Below, in pieces: positions 61,014 to 64,000 of a stretch of 64,000 nucleotides of DNA. The position numbers and the translations under genes were made by a program. The stretch covers positions 62,001-126,000 of the forward strand of contig NZ_BDCC01000020.1 of NCBI RefSeq assembly GCF_001613305.1, written 5' to 3'. Position 1 is the first letter of the stretch, and each line of letters opens with the position of its first letter. The notes under the pieces are model-generated. The model worked only from the letters and a program-made list of their open reading frames with translations, was not told the origin of the DNA and did not search any database. The DNA comes from Nocardia vaccinii NBRC 15922 (GTDB lineage: Bacteria; Actinomycetota; Actinomycetes; Mycobacteriales; Mycobacteriaceae).

Positions 61014-61775
61014 TCAGACCTTCTCGCGCGTGCGGGGCTCGCGCAGCCGGGTGATGTAGTTCGGGATCGGATTGCGGCTCAGGTACGCGATGACCGCGAC
61101 CAGCGCTGCGACCGCGAGGGTGATGCCGCCGACGATCCCGGCCCACCCGGCGAACGAGCGGGTGTTCGGGTCGGCGTAGGTGGCCTCGGCGCGCACCGTG
61201 CTCACATCCCCGGCAGGCAGTTTCCAGGACACCACCGAATCGCCGTCGCGGGTGCCGTTGGTGGTGGCCACCCGGGCCGGGAACGCGACGGTGAACTGGA
61301 TGTCCGAGCCCTGCGGCGGCACCGATTTCAGGTCCGCTCGGCCGGTCAGTGTGACCAGATCGCCGGTCCGGACGAACTGCAGGTTGAACATGCCCTGCGT
61401 CTGATCGGACAGACCGCCGAGCTGGCCGACCTCACCGAAGGTCAGATCGTCGAAATAGACCTGACTGCCCACGTAACCGTCCTGGCTGTACGACTCGACG
61501 CGGACCTTGGCGGCCAGTGCGCCGGGCGCCTTCAGCTGCGGCCCCTTGTCCTTGTCGTTGGCGGGCACGACCGCGACGACGATATGGCCCGACACCCGGT
61601 CGTTCGAGGACACGCCCATCGAGACCTGGACCCGCAGGCAGCCTGCCAGCAACGGCAGCGATACGGCCAGCAGTAATACCGCCGACCAGGCACGACGGCG
61701 GGTCGGGTTCTTGGTGCCGCGGCGTGGGGGTGCGCTCGCGGCGTCGGGCATCGGTGGTGTCGGACTCGGCTGCAC
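61014..61775 (-). CDS. lppM: Lipoprotein LppM (DUF3153)
   Basis: A 253-residue lipoprotein, counterpart of Rv2171. Signal and lipobox VLLLAVSLPLLAGC (Cys46), a beta-rich extracellular domain (SGHIVVAVVPANDKDKGPQL, TVAFPARVATTNG) and, unusually for a lipoprotein, a C-terminal membrane helix (IVGGITLAVAALVAVIAYLS) with a basic cytoplasmic tail. In M. tuberculosis LppM is linked to mannosylated lipid handling in the envelope. GTG 61775 starts 3 nt after the cruF stop, so the two are coupled. Confidence 0.88.
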   Translation of the reverse strand: MQPSPTPPMPDAASAPPRRGTKNPTRRRAWSAVLLLAVSLPLLAGCLRVQVSMGVSSNDRVSGHIVVAVVPANDKDKGPQLKAPGALAAKVRVESYSQDGYVGSQVYFDDLTFGEVGQLGGLSDQTQGMFNLQFVRTGDLVTLTGRADLKSVPPQGSDIQFTVAFPARVATTNGTRDGDSVVSWKLPAGDVSTVRAEATYADPNTRSFAGWAGIVGGITLAVAALVAVIAYLSRNPIPNYITRLREPRTREKV

Positions 61776-61778
61776 GGG

Positions 61779-62597
61779 TCACATCGTGCCATGGCCCGCC
61801 GAGCGGACCGGCATGCGACGGGCCGAGGTGTACAGCAGCGGAACGCCCAGCAGGCCGAGTCCGAGGAATCCGTACCCCGCCGAGGCGGGCAGGCCGAGGA
61901 AGACCGCGTGGGCGAGGGTGGACCCCAGCCACGTCCACAGGAACACCGCCACCGGGACAGCGGTCCCTCTGTCCGCGGGAGCCTCGCCGCGGTCCGACAG
62001 CTCCAGCAGGGCCGCCATCAGCAGTGCGACGGCGAACCAGCCCAGATAGTTCGTCCACGGGATGTGCGGTGTACCCGGCAGTCCGGGCAGCGGTGAGCAC
62101 CAGGACCACCGTCCGGCGGACACCATCTGCGAGTCCAGGAACAGATCCCAGCCGACCGCGCCCACCGCGGTCAGCGGGATACGTGTCCGGGCCCTGGACG
62201 GTCCCGGCGGACTCAGCAGTCCGGCCACGATCCAGACCGGATACAGTCCGCCCGTCCAGGCCAGCGGCACGAGCAGCGGCACGCCGGCCAGTTCGGGACC
62301 GAGTCCGTGGTGTGTGTAGGCATAGCAGCCGAATGGGAATCCCGTTGCCACGCCCACGATCTCGGCGACAAGTCCGAGTCCGGACACGATCAGCAGCAGT
62401 CCGGCGGCCCAGCGTGGACCGCGGGTGACCCAGGCATGGCCGAGTGCGGTCAGCGCGGACAGCAGCACCACCGCCGCGGTCACTGCGTCCCGCGCGGAGC
62501 CCGCGGTCAGGGGATAGGTGATCTGGGCGAGGATCAGCAGCACCGCCGAGATCGCGGGCACCCGGCGAGCGGCCCGGCGGACCGGCCGTGCGGTCAC
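61779..62597 (-). CDS. cruF: Carotenoid 1',2'-hydratase, CruF family (DUF422)
   Basis: A 272-residue polytopic membrane protein with about seven helices. Family marks are GFPFGCYAYTHHGLGPELAG, GVPLLVPLAWTGGLYPVWIV, VGWDLFLDSQMVSAGRWSW and PGTPHIPWTNYLGWFAVALL. CruF adds water to the psi end of carotenoids, giving the 1'-hydroxyl. The GTG at 62597 overlaps the stop of the upstream desaturase (GTGA); a GTG at 62609 would add four residues. Together with the CruG-like GT2 it predicts a hydroxylated, glycosylated pigment. Confidence 0.82.
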   Translation of the reverse strand: MTARPVRRAARRVPAISAVLLILAQITYPLTAGSARDAVTAAVVLLSALTALGHAWVTRGPRWAAGLLLIVSGLGLVAEIVGVATGFPFGCYAYTHHGLGPELAGVPLLVPLAWTGGLYPVWIVAGLLSPPGPSRARTRIPLTAVGAVGWDLFLDSQMVSAGRWSWCSPLPGLPGTPHIPWTNYLGWFAVALLMAALLELSDRGEAPADRGTAVPVAVFLWTWLGSTLAHAVFLGLPASAGYGFLGLGLLGVPLLYTSARRMPVRSAGHGTM

Positions 62598-64000
62598 GAC
62601 CGGCGCCACCGCGGACGACGCAGATCCCGCAGCGCCAGGCGGGCGGCGCTACGCCCGCCGGCCCCCGAGACGCCGCCGCCGGGATGCGTCGATGCCCCGG
62701 TCAGGTAGACCCCGGGCGCACCCGGCACGCGTTGTCCGGACAGTTCCGGCAGCGGCCGCCAGAAGAACATCTGATCCAGCGACATCTCCACATGCATGAC
62801 ATTGCCGCCGATCAGGCCGAGCTCGCACTCCAGATCGGCCGGGGTCTGCACGAACCGGTCCAGTACGGTGTCGGCGAAACCCGGTGCGGCCGCGTCGAGT
62901 TCGGCGATGATGCGGTCGCCCTCGCGGTCGGCGAGCGCGCTCCAGTCGCTCCCGTCGGCCGGCTGCCGCGGATGCCACTGCGCCCACAGCGAGAGCTGGT
63001 GCTGTCCGGCCGGGGCGATACTCGGATCGAGGGCACTGAAGCTCATCGCCAGCACCACCGGCCGCGGCGGCAGTTCCCCGGCCAGCGCCGCGCCGTGCGC
63101 CAGGCGCAGCTGTCGCCGATCGGTGGCGAGCAGTTGCAGTCCGCGGGCCGATTCGTCGGCCGTCGCACCCGGATAGCGGGGGAGTGCGTTCGTGGCGACC
63201 CGCACCACCATGCCGATACCCGGCCCGACCCGGATGCGCCGCCCCCAGTCGTCGAGTACCCCGGCGTCGAATCCGCCGCGTCGCAGCAGATCGAGGGTGG
63301 TGAGGATGTGCGTGCCCGCGATCACGGTGTCCGCGAACAGGTCTCGGCCCGAGGCCGTGCGCACCCGCCAGCCCGGGTCGTCGCGGCGCAGTTCGGTGAC
63401 CGCGTCACCGCAGGACAGCACACCGCCGTCCGAGCGCAGTCGCGCGGCCAGAGCCGTTGTCAGAGCGCCGCTCCCGCCGACCGCGCGCCCCGGCGGGAGG
63501 GTGTGCATGAGCGCGGCGAATCCGACCATGGGCGCGGTGCCCGGCTCGGACATCGGCGGTCCGGACTGCGCGCCGAACCAGGCCAGCGCCGTCTTGAGCC
63601 GTTCATCGTCGAAGTGGCTGTCCAGCAGCGCATCTCCGGACTGCAGGAATTCCCGCGACAGCGCGCTGCCGCCGGCCCGCGCGTCCAGACCCCAGAACGA
63701 CCGCAACAGTCGCCCGGGGCCGGGCGGCCCGGAGAACGCCCGCATCACCCGCTGTGCCCGGGGCCCCCACACCCGCACGAAGCGTCGGTACGCGTCCGCG
63801 TCGCGCGCGCCGCAGGCGGCCTCGATCGCGGCGCAGGTGCGGTCCAGGTCGCGGTGGAACACGATCGGCGCGAGATCGGTGCCGGGGGGCGCGGGCGCGA
63901 AACCCCAGGGATCGCAGTCGATATAGCGCAGTCCGAACCGATCGAGCCCGAGCTCCTCGATGATCCCGGTGTGCCGGATCATGATGTGCGCCGAGGATCC
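62594..64000 (-). CDS. CrtO-like carotenoid desaturase/ketolase (5' end outside window)
   Basis: 469 codons of an FAD/NAD(P)-dependent carotenoid enzyme, open at the right window edge, where it reads GSSAHIMIRHTGIIEELGLD. The C-terminal part has PGVYLTGASTHPGGGVSGAGG, the classic CrtI/CrtO end, and MHTLPPGRAVGGSGALTTAL. The FAD-binding N-terminus, perhaps 60 residues, lies outside. CrtO-type enzymes add 4-keto groups; related ones only desaturate, and the sequence seen cannot decide. It heads the cruF-lppM unit by a GTGA overlap. Confidence 0.8.
   Translation of the reverse strand, partial: GSSAHIMIRHTGIIEELGLDRFGLRYIDCDPWGFAPAPPGTDLAPIVFHRDLDRTCAAIEAACGARDADAYRRFVRVWGPRAQRVMRAFSGPPGPGRLLRSFWGLDARAGGSALSREFLQSGDALLDSHFDDERLKTALAWFGAQSGPPMSEPGTAPMVGFAALMHTLPPGRAVGGSGALTTALAARLRSDGGVLSCGDAVTELRRDDPGWRVRTASGRDLFADTVIAGTHILTTLDLLRRGGFDAGVLDDWGRRIRVGPGIGMVVRVATNALPRYPGATADESARGLQLLATDRRQLRLAHGAALAGELPPRPVVLAMSFSALDPSIAPAGQHQLSLWAQWHPRQPADGSDWSALADREGDRIIAELDAAAPGFADTVLDRFVQTPADLECELGLIGGNVMHVEMSLDQMFFWRPLPELSGQRVPGAPGVYLTGASTHPGGGVSGAGGRSAARLALRDLRRPRWRRS

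Overview
The window is high-GC DNA from a mycolic-acid actinomycete (Mycobacteriales), most likely Nocardia, with Rhodococcus the main alternative. Four things point there: the genes for the actinobacterial cytochrome bcc-aa3 supercomplex (ctaC, ctaF, ctaE, qcrC, qcrA, qcrB); the lipomannan and mannoside enzymes PimB' and MptA; the FtsEX-type hydrolase RipC; and a gene set that, from memory, matches Mycobacterium tuberculosis Rv2171 to Rv2208 in several shuffled or inverted blocks. No rRNA, tRNA, CRISPR array, insertion sequence or phage gene was found.

Layout. 1-14.3 kb: an MBL-fold hydrolase, adoK, erpA, a DUF3043 membrane protein, two tiny genes, a GlxA-type regulator, a zinc-finger/HTH protein with a double operator, a fused cobU-cobT, cobS, a Tat-exported phosphoesterase, asnB, and ctaC-ctaF. 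14.3-28.4 kb is an accessory stretch: an ATPase gene remnant, an FAD oxidoreductase, an IclR regulator, then the run cysD - cysN/C - DUF1214 - SDR - sulfotransferase, followed by an unknown protein, an alpha/beta hydrolase with its divergent regulator, a MaoC hydratase and a YdcF protein. 28.5-35 kb: trpD and the ctaE-qcrCAB operon, closed by a strong terminator. 35-47 kb: an exonuclease/GIY-YIG protein, two NlpC/P60 hydrolases (one RipC-like), a membrane-anchored protease, pimB', two SRPBCC proteins, an ArsA-like ATPase, a ROK kinase, a PlsC acyltransferase and an exoribonuclease. 47-52 kb: aroG, pknL with four PASTA domains, its small DNA-binding partner, and a tandem inverted-repeat array. 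52-64 kb: carotenoid genes (idsA/crtE, crtI, crtB, a crtO-like desaturase or ketolase, cruF, a cruG-like glycosyltransferase) interleaved with mptA, metF, a secreted protein and lppM.

How the genes work together. CysD and CysN/C make PAPS, and the sulfotransferase downstream would use it, so 17.4-23.7 kb reads as a self-contained route to a sulfated metabolite under a divergent IclR regulator. The ctaC/ctaF and ctaE/qcrCAB operons supply one respiratory supercomplex. PimB', MptA, PlsC, LppM and the NlpC/P60 enzymes act on the envelope. The carotenoid genes predict a C40 pigment that is desaturated, hydrated and glycosylated, possibly also ketolated.

The most unusual signals are short coding inserts at or inside tightly coupled genes: a 75-bp repeat present twice in frame inside cysN/C and twice more as the N-terminal extension of the SDR; a 77-bp mini-ORF with ATGA overlaps at both ends between qcrA and qcrB; and a 113-bp mini-ORF carrying a diverged copy of the cysD tail between cysD and cysN/C. 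Also notable are an ATPase gene whose only possible start before its P-loop is CTG, and at least twelve genes whose start codon lies 6-7 nt behind a TANNNT or similar -10 box, suggesting leaderless transcription.
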